Below, piece after piece: positions 34,787-43,052 of a stretch of 64,000 nt of DNA. The notes beneath the pieces are model-generated. The model had not been told where the DNA came from. It searched no databases and was given only the letters and a program-made list of their open reading frames with translations. The stretch lies in the NCBI GenBank assembly GCA_964444665.1, contig CAYUIE010000007.1, forward strand, positions 1-64,000. The letters are read 5' to 3'. A program made the position numbers and the translations under genes. The stretch's first letter is position 1. Each line of letters starts with the position of its first letter. This stretch comes from CAYZTY01 sp964444665. Its GTDB lineage: Bacteria; Planctomycetota; Phycisphaerae; Sedimentisphaerales; CAYZTY01.

Positions 34787-34810
34787 TAGAAGTGCGGCTA
34801 TTCAATTCTT

Positions 34811-35989
34811 CTACCTGCCTTGAGCAACTTTCCAGCGAAACGCGTCTGATTCCCAGTGGTTAATGAAGTCACGCTGGCGTTTGTTCAGGCTTAAGATGCC
34901 GCCCATTCGGAATGCGTTGGCACGAACGATAAATGAACTTAGGACGATATCCCTGACGATGTGAGCTGTTTTAGGTATGGATACTATGAAAAGGCCGATG
35001 TCCTTGATGAGAAAAGCGATAGTGGGACTTACATTCCTATCAAGCTGCCGGGCGATTTTGCGAACGATTTTTTTCTCGTCGGGCCTTTCGAGCCACATAG
35101 CAGGTCCGTTCGAATAAAGCAGCTCATCAGGCGTCAGGGCCGGGGGGCGTAGCATTACAGGCGCGTTTTTTTCCCTCATAAACTCGGCGATACGGTTGTC
35201 ATAGAAATAACTTATCATGACGTTATAGCCGGTGGCTTCATGAAATGCCCTACGAATAACCAGCTTTGCCTGGTTAATGATTTTTCGGTCAACTGGTTTT
35301 ATTTTTACAATTTTCGATTGTTTCAGCTTGTTCTTACATCTTGCTATAATCATTCGGACAAGCCTTAACGCGGAGTCCGGACTTTTTGCGCTGACAATCA
35401 GGCCGTGTTTTTCAAGGAAAAGAATAGCCGGCTTTTGGTTGAATCGATTTTGATAATCACCAATCAGTTTTAAGATTTTCTTCGCAAGTAAAAATCCCGG
35501 GGCGGCATATGGTACCCAAAGGGCGGGAGGTTTCTGGTCTTTGAATAATTTAAGGAGCCGGGCCTTTCCCTCTTTGGCATTTAAATATGCGATAATGACG
35601 CTTGGGTGCAAATGAATAACACATTTACCGAGATAGGCGTGCAGGTGCGCTTCAACGGAAGGGCGGCTATTGCCTGTAACATTATCACGACAGGCCAGAA
35701 GGAGCTGATTGACTACCTCGGCCTCTCTTGCCGGCACGTCCAGTTGCCAGACTGACTTATCTTTTATGATAGATAAGACCGAGTCGAGATGCAGTATTCG
35801 CCAGCCGGTTCGGTGGTTCATATCTTTAAGAGGTGTGCCGCTGGCCTTGATGTACATATATTTGCCGTCCTCGGTTTTTACTGAAGTATTTCCGCCGCCG
35901 CCCTGGACGAGGTAGCTATCGCCGCCGACGGCCTTGGATATTCTAACAATATCTGATAAAGCCTTTCCCTTTTTATCTCGGCGTTGCAT
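34811..35989 (-). CDS. Class II aldolase/adducin-family sugar aldolase
   Basis: Zinc-type aldolase of 392 residues, related to the aldolase half of RhaD-SDR bifunctional proteins. The N-terminal signature YLVQGGGGNTSVKT binds the substrate phosphate or carboxylate. Zinc ligands appear as VEAHLHAYLGKCVIHLHP, and a third His is in LFLEKHGLIVSA. I chose ATG 35989 because the SDR reading frame leaves GGAGG eight bases before it; the overlap is then 17 bp. The ATG at 36064 would overlap the SDR by 92 bp. Last gene of the five-gene sugar operon. It probably cleaves a ketose-1-phosphate or related sugar acid; the substrate is unknown. Confidence 0.8.
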   Translation of the reverse strand: MQRRDKKGKALSDIVRISKAVGGDSYLVQGGGGNTSVKTEDGKYMYIKASGTPLKDMNHRTGWRILHLDSVLSIIKDKSVWQLDVPAREAEVVNQLLLACRDNVTGNSRPSVEAHLHAYLGKCVIHLHPSVIIAYLNAKEGKARLLKLFKDQKPPALWVPYAAPGFLLAKKILKLIGDYQNRFNQKPAILFLEKHGLIVSAKSPDSALRLVRMIIARCKNKLKQSKIVKIKPVDRKIINQAKLVIRRAFHEATGYNVMISYFYDNRIAEFMREKNAPVMLRPPALTPDELLYSNGPAMWLERPDEKKIVRKIARQLDRNVSPTIAFLIKDIGLFIVSIPKTAHIVRDIVLSSFIVRANAFRMGGILSLNKRQRDFINHWESDAFRWKVAQGR

Positions 35990-37160
35990 CGGGCAGGCCT
36001 CCGTCCACGGGAATTGTTGCGCCGGTAGTAGGTGTTTGGCGTGTAGCAAAAAAGAGGACCGCATTTGAAACGTGCCGGCCGGTAATCCTGGCTTTTAGTA
36101 AATTTCTGTTGCGATAATATTCCTCCAGGCCTTTTTCATCGAGGCCGCGGGCCTTCATTCGGTCGGGACCGATTTGTTCCCACAGGCCGGATTTGAACTT
36201 GCCTTCGGAAAATACGCCGTCCGGTGCGACCATATTCACGCGGACGCCGTACTTGGCCAACTCTATACTTGCGATTCGGCCTAATTGATGGCAGGCGGCT
36301 TTGGTGGCGCTATAAGCGCCGAAGCCTGCCCCAGGGCTGGGAACGTTCTTGGTGGAAATAACGATGATATCACCGCCGATTCCCTGAGTGATAAAAAGCC
36401 TGGCCGCTTCGGTAAGCGTTAATAACGCTCCTTCAACATTTACCTTTTCCAGCTTGCGAAATTCATCAAGGTCAATATCCTTCAAATTTGCAACTAATGG
36501 TATGCCTGCATTAACAACCACGATATCGATGCTGCCCCAGGCCTGGATAATACTTTGGAAGCCCTGACTGACAGAGTCCTTGTCGGTAACATCAATAGCC
36601 GGACCTATTACCCTCTCGCCGGCTATCTGTTTTAGGTCAGCTATTAAATTATCGAGTTTTTTGCCCGGCAGGTCTGTAGCGGCCAGATAGCAGCCGGCTT
36701 CCAGGAGCCCACGGCAAATCCCGTAGCCGATGGCACCGGCGGCGCCGGTTACCAACGCGACTTTGTTATGAAGTGGTAAATTGGGGCCATCTTCGCTTTG
36801 GTCAACATACAACACTCCGAGGTTTTGAATACATACAATTTGGGGCTTCGATTTGTGCCGGGCAGAATAATTTGAAATGGCGTCACTTAATTGCTTGCGA
36901 GTATTCTCTGGTGAGTCATTTATATCCACAGCATCTAAAAAAAGTGGTGGCCTTTGCCCTTTGGCTAAAGGTGCTGGATACTTGGTTGCATCTACATTCC
37001 CGGTAGCGGCAAAATCGAGGGCTTCCTTGTTTGTTAAGGATTTCAGAATGACAGGTTTGTACGGCATATCCTCGTTGTCAGTTTCCTCTGCCAGAAGCCC
37101 GCGAATAATGGGTGTTATCTTAGCCAATCGGTTTAAAAGGTTCATTGTTTTCCTTTTCAC
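35973..37160 (-). CDS. Short-chain dehydrogenase with N-terminal extension
   Basis: Protein of 395 residues. Residues about 130-395 are a classical SDR: NAD-binding TGAAGAIGYG, VVNAGIPLV, catalytic Ser in VISTKNVPSPG, and the YxxxK motif YSATKAACH. Residues 1-130 are an extra region (LAKGQRPPLFLDAVD, PQIVCIQNLGVLYV) that corresponds to the linker between aldolase and dehydrogenase in fused RhaD/SDR proteins. The gene overlaps the downstream class II aldolase, so the fused enzyme is encoded here as two coupled genes, in inverted order relative to an aldolase-first fusion. It would oxidise a sugar or sugar alcohol. Confidence 0.82.
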   Translation of the reverse strand: MKRKTMNLLNRLAKITPIIRGLLAEETDNEDMPYKPVILKSLTNKEALDFAATGNVDATKYPAPLAKGQRPPLFLDAVDINDSPENTRKQLSDAISNYSARHKSKPQIVCIQNLGVLYVDQSEDGPNLPLHNKVALVTGAAGAIGYGICRGLLEAGCYLAATDLPGKKLDNLIADLKQIAGERVIGPAIDVTDKDSVSQGFQSIIQAWGSIDIVVVNAGIPLVANLKDIDLDEFRKLEKVNVEGALLTLTEAARLFITQGIGGDIIVISTKNVPSPGAGFGAYSATKAACHQLGRIASIELAKYGVRVNMVAPDGVFSEGKFKSGLWEQIGPDRMKARGLDEKGLEEYYRNRNLLKARITGRHVSNAVLFFATRQTPTTGATIPVDGGLPDATPR

Positions 37161-37176
37161 TTATTCAGCAGTTATA

Positions 37177-37914
37177 TTAATGGGCTGACTTATGATATAC
37201 AGAATTACTTACGACACTCATAATAAACTTAGCGTTTTCCAAAGGTGATTTTCCATCAAACACCGCGCTTCCGGTAACGATTATATCAGCTTCCATTTGA
37301 GCCACATCTGCGATGTTATCGTGAGTAATGCCGCCATCAATACCAACCAAAATGTCTTTCTTTGCGTTACTAATTATCTCTTTTAACTTTTCCAGCCGGG
37401 ACTCGGTGGAAGGAATAAACTTTTGGCCGCGCCAGCCGGGATTGACTGCAAGGAGAAAAACCATTTCAAGTTCGTCAATAAGTGGGGCAATAACCTCAAG
37501 CGGTGTTCCAGGATTCAAGGCAAGGCCGCGTAAAATACCTCTATTGGAATCATTTGCATTAGTCATTTCGCCAAGCTTCTGCAAAACACGGTGTATGTGC
37601 AGGCTGGATTCGAAGTGAACGGTAATCATATCGGCACCGGCAGCGACGTAGCCTTCAAGCTTTTCCAGAGGCTCATTTATCAGCAGGTGTACGTCTTTTA
37701 GTAGTGGTGTTTTTACAGCTTTTATGAAGCCGGGCCCGACAGTCATCATAGGGCAAAAGCAGCCGTCCATAACATCGAAGTGCAGCAGTTTTACTCCCGT
37801 GCTTTCCATAAGTTTTAATTCTGAGCCCAGAGACATCAAATCCGCTGTAAGCAAACCCACACTTATAAGCGGACAGGCCTTGCGCAGCTCGTTTAAGAGA
37901 GGTTTATTTTTCAT
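37177..37914 (-). CDS. rpe: Ribulose-phosphate 3-epimerase
   Basis: TIM-barrel epimerase of 245 residues interconverting ribulose-5-P and xylulose-5-P, or a close relative acting on another ketose phosphate. Family motifs are LLHFDVMDGCFCP, MITVHFESS, LALNPGTPLE, VFLLAVNPGWRGQKF and GIDGGITHDNI. I use ATG 37914, which overlaps the lsrF-like stop by 11 bp and so is coupled to it; the longer frame from 37971 would sit inside that gene. Catalytic His and Asp pairs are present. Being inside a sugar operon, it may act on a non-standard substrate. Confidence 0.92.
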   Translation of the reverse strand: MKNKPLLNELRKACPLISVGLLTADLMSLGSELKLMESTGVKLLHFDVMDGCFCPMMTVGPGFIKAVKTPLLKDVHLLINEPLEKLEGYVAAGADMITVHFESSLHIHRVLQKLGEMTNANDSNRGILRGLALNPGTPLEVIAPLIDELEMVFLLAVNPGWRGQKFIPSTESRLEKLKEIISNAKKDILVGIDGGITHDNIADVAQMEADIIVTGSAVFDGKSPLENAKFIMSVVSNSVYHKSAH

Positions 37915-38785
37915 TTTTGAGAGCTTCGTATAACTCGTACGCCTCTTTCGGCTTTGCGTTTTCGTGAACAATTTTGCGAATCGCCTGCATCATAGCCTTG
38001 GGAGCATCGCTCTGGAAGATATTTCGGCCCATATCCACACCCACAGCTCCCTGCTGGATAGCGTTGTAAGCCATTGTAAGGGCGTCAAGCTCGAGGATTT
38101 TCTTGCCGCCTGCCATAACAATCGGCACCGGGCACGAGGCAGTAACAGTCTCGAAGCCATCCTCGATATAATAGGTCTTCACGAAATGCGCACCAAGTTC
38201 GGCACATATTCGGCAGGCCAGGCGGAAGTACCTCGCATCTCGGATCATATCTTTGCCGACCGCGGTAACCGCCATTGTCGGGATGCCGTAACGCAGGCCC
38301 ATATCGATAAGGCGTGTCATATTATGCACAGAGCGAGTTTCGAATTCGCCGCCGATGAATACCTGCAGTGTAACAGCCGCGACGTTCATACGAATGGCAT
38401 CCTCGATATCAACGGCCAGCTCTTCATTCGAGAGTTCCTTGAGTATGCTCGGTCCGCCGCTGCACCGCATAACAATGGGTTTAGTTAAAGTGGGCGGGAC
38501 GGTTGTTCGCAGGATGCCGCGAGTCAGCATTATAGCGTCGGCATAGTGCATCAGGGGTACAATCGTCAGGTCGATTCGTTCCAGCCCTGTAGTGGGGCCC
38601 TGGAAATAACCGTGGTCGATGGCAAACATTACCGTTCGGCCGCTTTCGGGATTGAATATCCTTGAAAGCCTGTTTTTCATCCCCCAGTTAAGAGAACCTG
38701 CTCCTTTAAGAAAGAAGCCCGGCGTTTCCATCGGGATATTTTCGTAGAACTTTTTTGCTTCTTTTCCAGCGTCGGCCTCAGGCAT
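37904..38785 (-). CDS. lsrF: LsrF/class I aldolase-family protein
   Basis: Schiff-base TIM-barrel enzyme of 293 residues. It matches E. coli LsrF closely along its length, as recalled: WGMKNRLSRIFNPESGRTVM, IDHGYFQGPTTGLERID, GGEFETRSVHNM, the lysine segment AHFVKTYYIEDGFE, CPVPIVMAGGKKILE, and GVDMGRNIFQSD. LsrF transfers an acetyl group from 3-hydroxy-2,4-pentanedione-5-phosphate to CoA in autoinducer-2 breakdown. No other lsr gene is present, and the neighbours are sugar enzymes. The true substrate is therefore probably another phosphorylated ketose, and the LsrF name should be read as family-level. Confidence 0.83.
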   Translation of the reverse strand: MPEADAGKEAKKFYENIPMETPGFFLKGAGSLNWGMKNRLSRIFNPESGRTVMFAIDHGYFQGPTTGLERIDLTIVPLMHYADAIMLTRGILRTTVPPTLTKPIVMRCSGGPSILKELSNEELAVDIEDAIRMNVAAVTLQVFIGGEFETRSVHNMTRLIDMGLRYGIPTMAVTAVGKDMIRDARYFRLACRICAELGAHFVKTYYIEDGFETVTASCPVPIVMAGGKKILELDALTMAYNAIQQGAVGVDMGRNIFQSDAPKAMMQAIRKIVHENAKPKEAYELYEALKNEK

Positions 38786-38849
38786 AATTCCTTCCTTTCC
38801 TATATTAAGGTTTGTTATGTATAGCTTTGATATTTATGCGGCCTAAAAA

Positions 38850-40478
38850 TCATTCTTTCCAGGATTCGAGAAGTTTTTTTTCCGCTTTCAGGTTCCATAT
38901 TTCGTTGTGAAGCTCTTTTGCAACTTCAGGAAGTTGCTCGCTGAGCCTGTTCAAAGTCAGCAAAGGTAGTCCCTTGCAACAGGGATAGACCATTATTTTA
39001 CCGGCAATCGAGCGATTTTCAATGGCCTTGATTCCATCAGCCACGCCGTCTAATCCGCAGACGGCAGCAACGGATAGGTTAGTATCAATCTTTTCTGATT
39101 CGAGTTTTCTCACGATACTTTTCATATCTTCGAGTATGGAACCGCTGGTACCAATGAAATATAGTTGTTTTTCAATGTAAGTATTCAGGTCGATTGTTGC
39201 AGAGGTTTCGGCTGGTATGCCGGCAAAAATATTAATAATGGCTTTTTCAGCGGCGGTTTGAACGGCGGAAGCAACGAGCTCGGACGCAGGGACCATCAGG
39301 ACTATGTAACTGAATTCTTTATGCAACTGATTTTTAGCTGGATTATAAGGCTGAAATAAAAGTTTGTTTTTCTCAGCCGGTAAGGCTGCAATTCGTGTCA
39401 GGTTTTTTAATCTATTTTCATCGGTATCACCGGCAAAAACTTCGATATCCTCCAGGCCCTGACAAAGATTTCGTATTACATGCATTATGCCCATCGGACC
39501 ACCGGCGCCTATAATATTAATTGTATCTTTCTTTTTTATTTCGCCGGATGCGGGGATGTATCTCATCGACTCAGCAGGGTCTTGTCCTTTAGTGCCAACA
39601 ATTCTGGTGCCTGCGTAATGAATCCTGCCGAGATTAGTCATAATTTCTCTATCAAGCCGGCCATTGCAAAGAACGATGTTGAATAATCCGCCTGCGGCGA
39701 GTTTGGAGAATAAGGCTTCAACAGTTTCCGCAGAGAAGCCGAAATATACAATGTCATCATAAAAATCGTATTTCGTTTCGGCCTGTGATGGAAATTCTAT
39801 ATATTCGATTTGCGCAGGAGTGCCGAACTTTTCGAGAAAGGTATTAAGAAGGCCCTTATCGTATTGTGCTTCTTTTACAATGAGTGTTCGCCCATTTGTT
39901 TTTAGTTTTTTTCGCTGCTTTTCAGCGTAGGCTTCCTCGACACAGGCCCATGGCTCAATGAGCGCTATGGCAGATGCGGATAGTTCCTCTGGAGCAGGCA
40001 GAAGCATTGATTCACCGTCAGGTGATGTTATGACCCTCTCATCCATCAGGACATATTCCTGCAGGGCGCCTTCGAAATTATATCCGAAAGAACCATTGGA
40101 GCCGGCGGTGGGCAGCCATCTGTAATCAGTCTGTACGAGGTATCGCTGGCCGGGCTTGAAAGATTTAACATCTTTGCCGATGGCCCAGATTCGGACAACC
40201 GCCTCGTGGCCTGGCACAGTGGGCGCATTGCCGGGGGCATAGCTGGGTATCTCCTTAAGAATATGCTGGGAAATTCCGGAAATTATTTCTTTCTTTCGGG
40301 GGTGCTCGGAGAATTTTCGTAAAAGTTTCAAATCGGAGAAACATAATCCCACGGCCTCCACATAGCAGAGAATCTGGTGCTGGCCGGGGGCAGGAACGGG
40401 TTTGGCGGGATTTAATATCAATTGGCCGGGGCCTGTCAACTGTATGGCGTGCTGTGTATTTGGGATAGCATTGTCCAT
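38850..40478 (-). CDS. Zinc-type alcohol/polyol dehydrogenase-like protein
   Basis: Medium-chain dehydrogenase-like protein of 542 residues, longer than the usual 350. The GroES-like domain holds EAVGLCFSDLKLL, the catalytic zinc motif PTVPGHEAVVRIW and LIEPWACVEEAY. A Rossmann domain with NIIGAGGPMGIMHVIRNL follows. The extra length is in the middle (residues about 190-310) and in a C-terminal helical tail. The structural-zinc cysteine cluster is not evident. Closest in style to L-sorbose-1-phosphate reductase-like enzymes. First gene of the minus-strand sugar operon; lsrF starts 64 bp after its stop. Confidence 0.75.
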   Translation of the reverse strand: MDNAIPNTQHAIQLTGPGQLILNPAKPVPAPGQHQILCYVEAVGLCFSDLKLLRKFSEHPRKKEIISGISQHILKEIPSYAPGNAPTVPGHEAVVRIWAIGKDVKSFKPGQRYLVQTDYRWLPTAGSNGSFGYNFEGALQEYVLMDERVITSPDGESMLLPAPEELSASAIALIEPWACVEEAYAEKQRKKLKTNGRTLIVKEAQYDKGLLNTFLEKFGTPAQIEYIEFPSQAETKYDFYDDIVYFGFSAETVEALFSKLAAGGLFNIVLCNGRLDREIMTNLGRIHYAGTRIVGTKGQDPAESMRYIPASGEIKKKDTINIIGAGGPMGIMHVIRNLCQGLEDIEVFAGDTDENRLKNLTRIAALPAEKNKLLFQPYNPAKNQLHKEFSYIVLMVPASELVASAVQTAAEKAIINIFAGIPAETSATIDLNTYIEKQLYFIGTSGSILEDMKSIVRKLESEKIDTNLSVAAVCGLDGVADGIKAIENRSIAGKIMVYPCCKGLPLLTLNRLSEQLPEVAKELHNEIWNLKAEKKLLESWKE

Positions 40479-40582
40479 AATGTTATTTTATTGTTTCCGA
40501 GTTTCAATTTTTACTAAAATCTGACGAATCACCATTTTTTTAGAGAATGTTATTAAGGAAGTAAACTACCGGTGTTATTTCG

Positions 40583-40611
40583 TTGACAATTTCAGGAATG
40601 ATGGGTAGTTT
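40583..40611 (+). promoter_or_regulatory. Probable tRNA-Gly promoter
   Basis: TTGACA at 40583-40588, 17-bp spacer, TAGTTT at 40606-40611, about 25 bp before the mature tRNA 5' end. Confidence 0.45.
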
Positions 40612-40635
40612 TAATTGTCTCATGGTAAGCGTAAT

Positions 40636-40706
40636 GCGGGCGTAGCTTAATGGTAAAGCTCTAGCCTTCCAAGCTGGTCATGTGGGTTCGATTCCCATCG
40701 CCCGCT
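40636..40706 (+). tRNA. tRNA-Gly (anticodon TCC)
   Basis: 71-nt tRNA. The acceptor GCGGGCG pairs with CGCCCGC, with discriminator T at 40706. The anticodon loop CTTCCAA gives anticodon TCC (reads GGA/GGG). The T-arm GTGGGTTCGATTCCCAT is canonical. CCA is not encoded. The phage-derived element starts within 200 bp downstream, so this gene is a candidate integration target, although I found no second copy of its 3' end. Confidence 0.95.
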
Positions 40707-40897
40707 TTTTTATCGGGATTTGGCTTAATATAACTTATCATTGTGAGTTTTGTGGGCTGCTTTTTATTTCATGTTGGCCTTAGGAACTAATAATGGAGCA
40801 GGGGGGTAGTTTTTCATCCATTACTTAATAAGCGAAAGAAGCGTGTATATGGGCGAGTACAACGTGATTTCAGTAGCTTTGTAAACGGACAATCTAT

Positions 40898-41065
40898 ATG
40901 GCAACGAGGAAAGTTAGGCGGGATAAACCGGCAAAGGCGGGGAAAACTTGGGATTCAAGCCAAAAACGCATATTTCAGTGGCATCGCGAGGGACAATATC
41001 AGGACAATTCCTATTTGTCACTAAACGGCAAAATCGGGGTTTTTGTGCCAGTTATTTGGCACTAA
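40898..41065 (+). CDS. 55-residue basic ORF in repeat copy 1
   Basis: Open frame MATRKVRRDKPAKAGKTWDS and onward, ending FVPVIWH. The first half is strongly basic and could bind nucleic acid. No clear ribosome site precedes it. The only base differing between repeat copies falls in the third position of its Arg codon (CGG/CGA), a weak hint of coding constraint. Function unknown; possibly a vestige. Confidence 0.3.
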   Translation: MATRKVRRDKPAKAGKTWDSSQKRIFQWHREGQYQDNSYLSLNGKIGVFVPVIWH

Positions 41066-41135
41066 ATTACAGGCCATTAATTCACCATAAAGGGCGGTTT
41101 AAACAGAGTTTAAATCATTTATAAAAAATGGACTA

Positions 41136-41177
41136 ATGTCCGCAGTAATGTCCGCCTGCGGACATGCAAACGGACAT
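41136..41177. promoter_or_regulatory. Symmetric ATGTCCG site array, copy 1
   Basis: Four 7-bp sites in mirror order: ATGTCCG at 41136 and 41148, CGGACAT at 41159 and 41171. Each pair is spaced by 12 bp and the central half-sites are separated by 4 bp. The whole forms a 42-bp palindrome-like array, repeated at 41840-41881. This looks like a multi-dimer operator or replication/partition site. Confidence 0.6.
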
Positions 41178-41320
41178 TATTTCCGTTATATACAGACTCA
41201 GCGTATCAATAATATGTTAAAATAGGAGGCAAAAAATGTAAAATGGGAAAGCAGCTTACAAGGGATTATTATATTGGTATCAGAAAAACAAAAAATATTT
41301 TAACTTTTTTTACAAAAAGC

Positions 41321-41608
41321 TTATCTCGCGTCGTGCAGGGCCTTTTCTACCCATTCGTGGTCCTGAGCAATCTTACTTAACCGCGCTTGCCGCCACTCGA
41401 TTTCACCTTCCAGATGCTTCATAAGTTCCGTCTTTTCCTTGCCTTTATTACGAGACCTCTCCTCTAAAAGCTCTAAGGACAACGACTCCCTCTCGTCTAA
41501 TAGACGAGCTATTTCCCAAACAATGTAAGTGGCGAGCCGGACAATAATTTTATGATTCTCGGCCCTTAGTTGCTTATCAACAGTGTAAACGGACAATCTA
41601 TATGGCAA
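41321..41608 (-). CDS. Small coiled-coil-like protein
   Basis: 95-codon minus-strand frame lying between the two 345-bp repeats; its first eight codons run into repeat copy 2. The body is highly charged and helical (LLDERESLSLELLEERSRNK, GEIEWRQARLSKIAQDHEWV), typical of small phage or plasmid accessory proteins. No convincing ribosome site is seen, and the true start may be downstream of 41608. Upstream of it on the plus strand is AGGAGG followed by ATG and an immediate TAA. Function unknown. Confidence 0.4.
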   Translation of the reverse strand: MPYRLSVYTVDKQLRAENHKIIVRLATYIVWEIARLLDERESLSLELLEERSRNKGKEKTELMKHLEGEIEWRQARLSKIAQDHEWVEKALHDAR

Positions 41609-41769
41609 CGAGGAAAGTTAGGCGAGATAAACCGGCAAAGGCGGGGAAAACTTGGGATTCAAGCCAAAAACGCATATTTCAGTGGCATCGCGAGGGACAA
41701 TATCAGGACAATTCCTATTTGTCACTAAACGGCAAAATCGGGGTTTTTGTGCCAGTTATTTGGCACTAA
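41602..41769 (+). CDS. 55-residue basic ORF in repeat copy 2
   Basis: Same protein sequence as the ORF at 40898-41065; the one differing base is synonymous. It shares the lack of a visible ribosome site. Either both copies are expressed or neither is a gene. Confidence 0.28.
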   Translation: MATRKVRRDKPAKAGKTWDSSQKRIFQWHREGQYQDNSYLSLNGKIGVFVPVIWH

Positions 41770-41839
41770 ATTACAGGCCATTAATTCACCATAAAGGGCG
41801 GTTTAAACAGAGTTTAAATCATTTATAAAAAATGGACTA

Positions 41840-41881
41840 ATGTCCGCAGTAATGTCCGCCTGCGGACATGCAAACGGACAT
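41840..41881. promoter_or_regulatory. Symmetric ATGTCCG site array, copy 2
   Basis: Exact second copy of the four-site array, 374 bp upstream of the prohead protease gene. Two arrays in series could give cooperative repression or origin function. Confidence 0.55.
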
Positions 41882-42193
41882 TATTTCCGTTATATACAGA
41901 CTCAGCGTATCAATAATATGTTAAAATAAGCCCAAAATAATCCACCTATTTTACCTATTTTCAGGCTTAATATAGGGGAATCTAATAGTAGTTTCAAAAA
42001 AATGATTTTTTTGGAAAAAATTTTGCATCTTTTATCGTCTTGTTTTTTTTCTGCCCATCAACAACCTTGGCATAGCCCCAAAGTACGCCCCTGGACGGGC
42101 GAAAAAAAAATTAAATTTACTGTGTTTGAGCTTGCAAAGACGGTTACATTTTATAAAATAATAACTGGCTTTCGGAAGGGGAGCGAAGAAAAA

Positions 42194-42215
42194 AACGGTG
42201 ATATATATCACTGTT
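42194..42215. promoter_or_regulatory. 22-bp operator-like palindrome
   Basis: AACGGTGATATATATCACTGTT: perfect 14-bp core GTGATATATATCAC with outer arms matching at all but one pair. It lies 39 bp upstream of the protease start, where a repressor would control the capsid operon. Confidence 0.6.
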
Positions 42216-42254
42216 TTACACGAAAGAAGCAAAGGTTTTTAGGCAGATTTTATT

Positions 42255-43052
42255 ATGAGCACGGACGTTCAAACCAAAGAAATTACAGGCCTTCACGTCA
42301 AACAAATCGATAACGAAAAACGGCAGATTCGCGTACTCGCGAGCTCAAAAGATTTAGACCGTTATGATGAAATTATTTTGCCCTCAGCATTTCGCGAGCA
42401 CCTTGATAATTATATGCGTAATCCTGTCGTACTGTCTGCACACCTGCCGCGTTCAAGTAGCGGAGAGCCGACCATTGTGGGTCGAACCATAAAAATCTGG
42501 ATTGACAAAACAGGTCTATGGGCAATCATTGAATTTGCCCAAACAGATTTTGCCGAGGAATACTGGCAGCTTTACCGAGATGGGTTTATGAAAGCCGTAT
42601 CCATCGGCTTTATTCCAATCGAATCAAAAGAGGAACGAATAGACGGGAAGCAGGTTCGTATATATACACAAGTTGAGCTTCTCGAAATATCTCTTGTGGC
42701 CGTACCCGCCAATCCTTTTGCCTTAGTCAAATCAAAGCAGCGAAAATCTGATTTTGTTGAGGGCAAAAGAGTTTCGCGATTTAAATATGAAAAATTTCTC
42801 AATGAAATAACAGCAAAGGCCGAGAAAGCGAGCAGGGAATTTGATGAGCAAGAATTTCTTGCCGAGCTAAGGGCAGAAAATCCTACTTTTGACGAAGAAT
42901 GTAATGAGTTCGCAATGGCCCTTTCAGAGACTATCGGAGAAGGCGAGACGACCGGTCTCGACATCCCAGAACATGACTTCGCAGAGATTGTAAGCGGCAA
43001 GCCTAAACATAAAGATTTTGCCGCCTTGGTATATGGTAAATCGGGCCAATAG
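42255..43052 (+). CDS. HK97-family prohead protease
   Basis: Serine protease (U35/S78 family) that trims the capsid protein during head assembly. 265 residues. The core runs about 10-155: VLASSKDLDRYDEIILPSAF, catalytic His in VVLSAHLPRS (about H63), catalytic Ser in FMKAVSIGFIPIE (about S116), and the conserved closing strand LLEISLVAVPANPFA. A charged C-terminal region of about 100 residues (NEITAKAEKASREFDEQEFL) may act as a scaffold, as in fused protease-scaffold proteins. First gene of the capsid cassette and immediately upstream of the major capsid gene, the normal phage order, but no portal or terminase precedes it. Confidence 0.9.
   Translation: MSTDVQTKEITGLHVKQIDNEKRQIRVLASSKDLDRYDEIILPSAFREHLDNYMRNPVVLSAHLPRSSSGEPTIVGRTIKIWIDKTGLWAIIEFAQTDFAEEYWQLYRDGFMKAVSIGFIPIESKEERIDGKQVRIYTQVELLEISLVAVPANPFALVKSKQRKSDFVEGKRVSRFKYEKFLNEITAKAEKASREFDEQEFLAELRAENPTFDEECNEFAMALSETIGEGETTGLDIPEHDFAEIVSGKPKHKDFAALVYGKSGQ

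Larger units (their letters stand above)
40880..41224 (+). repeat. 345-bp direct repeat, copy 1
   Basis: Identical to 41584-41928 except for one base (G at 40921, A at 41625). The copies are 704 bp apart and in the same orientation. Each contains a 55-codon open frame, paired GTTTAAA direct repeats, and a symmetric array of four ATGTCCG sites. Sequence outside the copies is unrelated. Between tRNA-Gly and this copy (40707-40879) I see only a short open-frame tail and no gene. Confidence 0.95.
41584..41928 (+). repeat. 345-bp direct repeat, copy 2
   Basis: Second copy, one mismatch from copy 1. It ends at 41928; from 41929 to 42254 there is AT-rich sequence leading to the prohead protease, with an operator-like palindrome at 42194. 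Two nearly identical direct copies bracketing a 359-bp spacer indicate a recent duplication and would allow deletion by recombination. Confidence 0.95.

Noticed and set aside
37904..38785. Autoinducer-2 processing locus
   Set aside because: Only the LsrF-like gene is present; lsrK, lsrG, lsrR and the transporter are absent and the neighbours are sugar enzymes.
40880..41928. Considered a CRISPR array or insertion-sequence ends
   Set aside because: Only two long copies exist, with no short repeat-spacer pattern, no terminal inverted repeats and no transposase.
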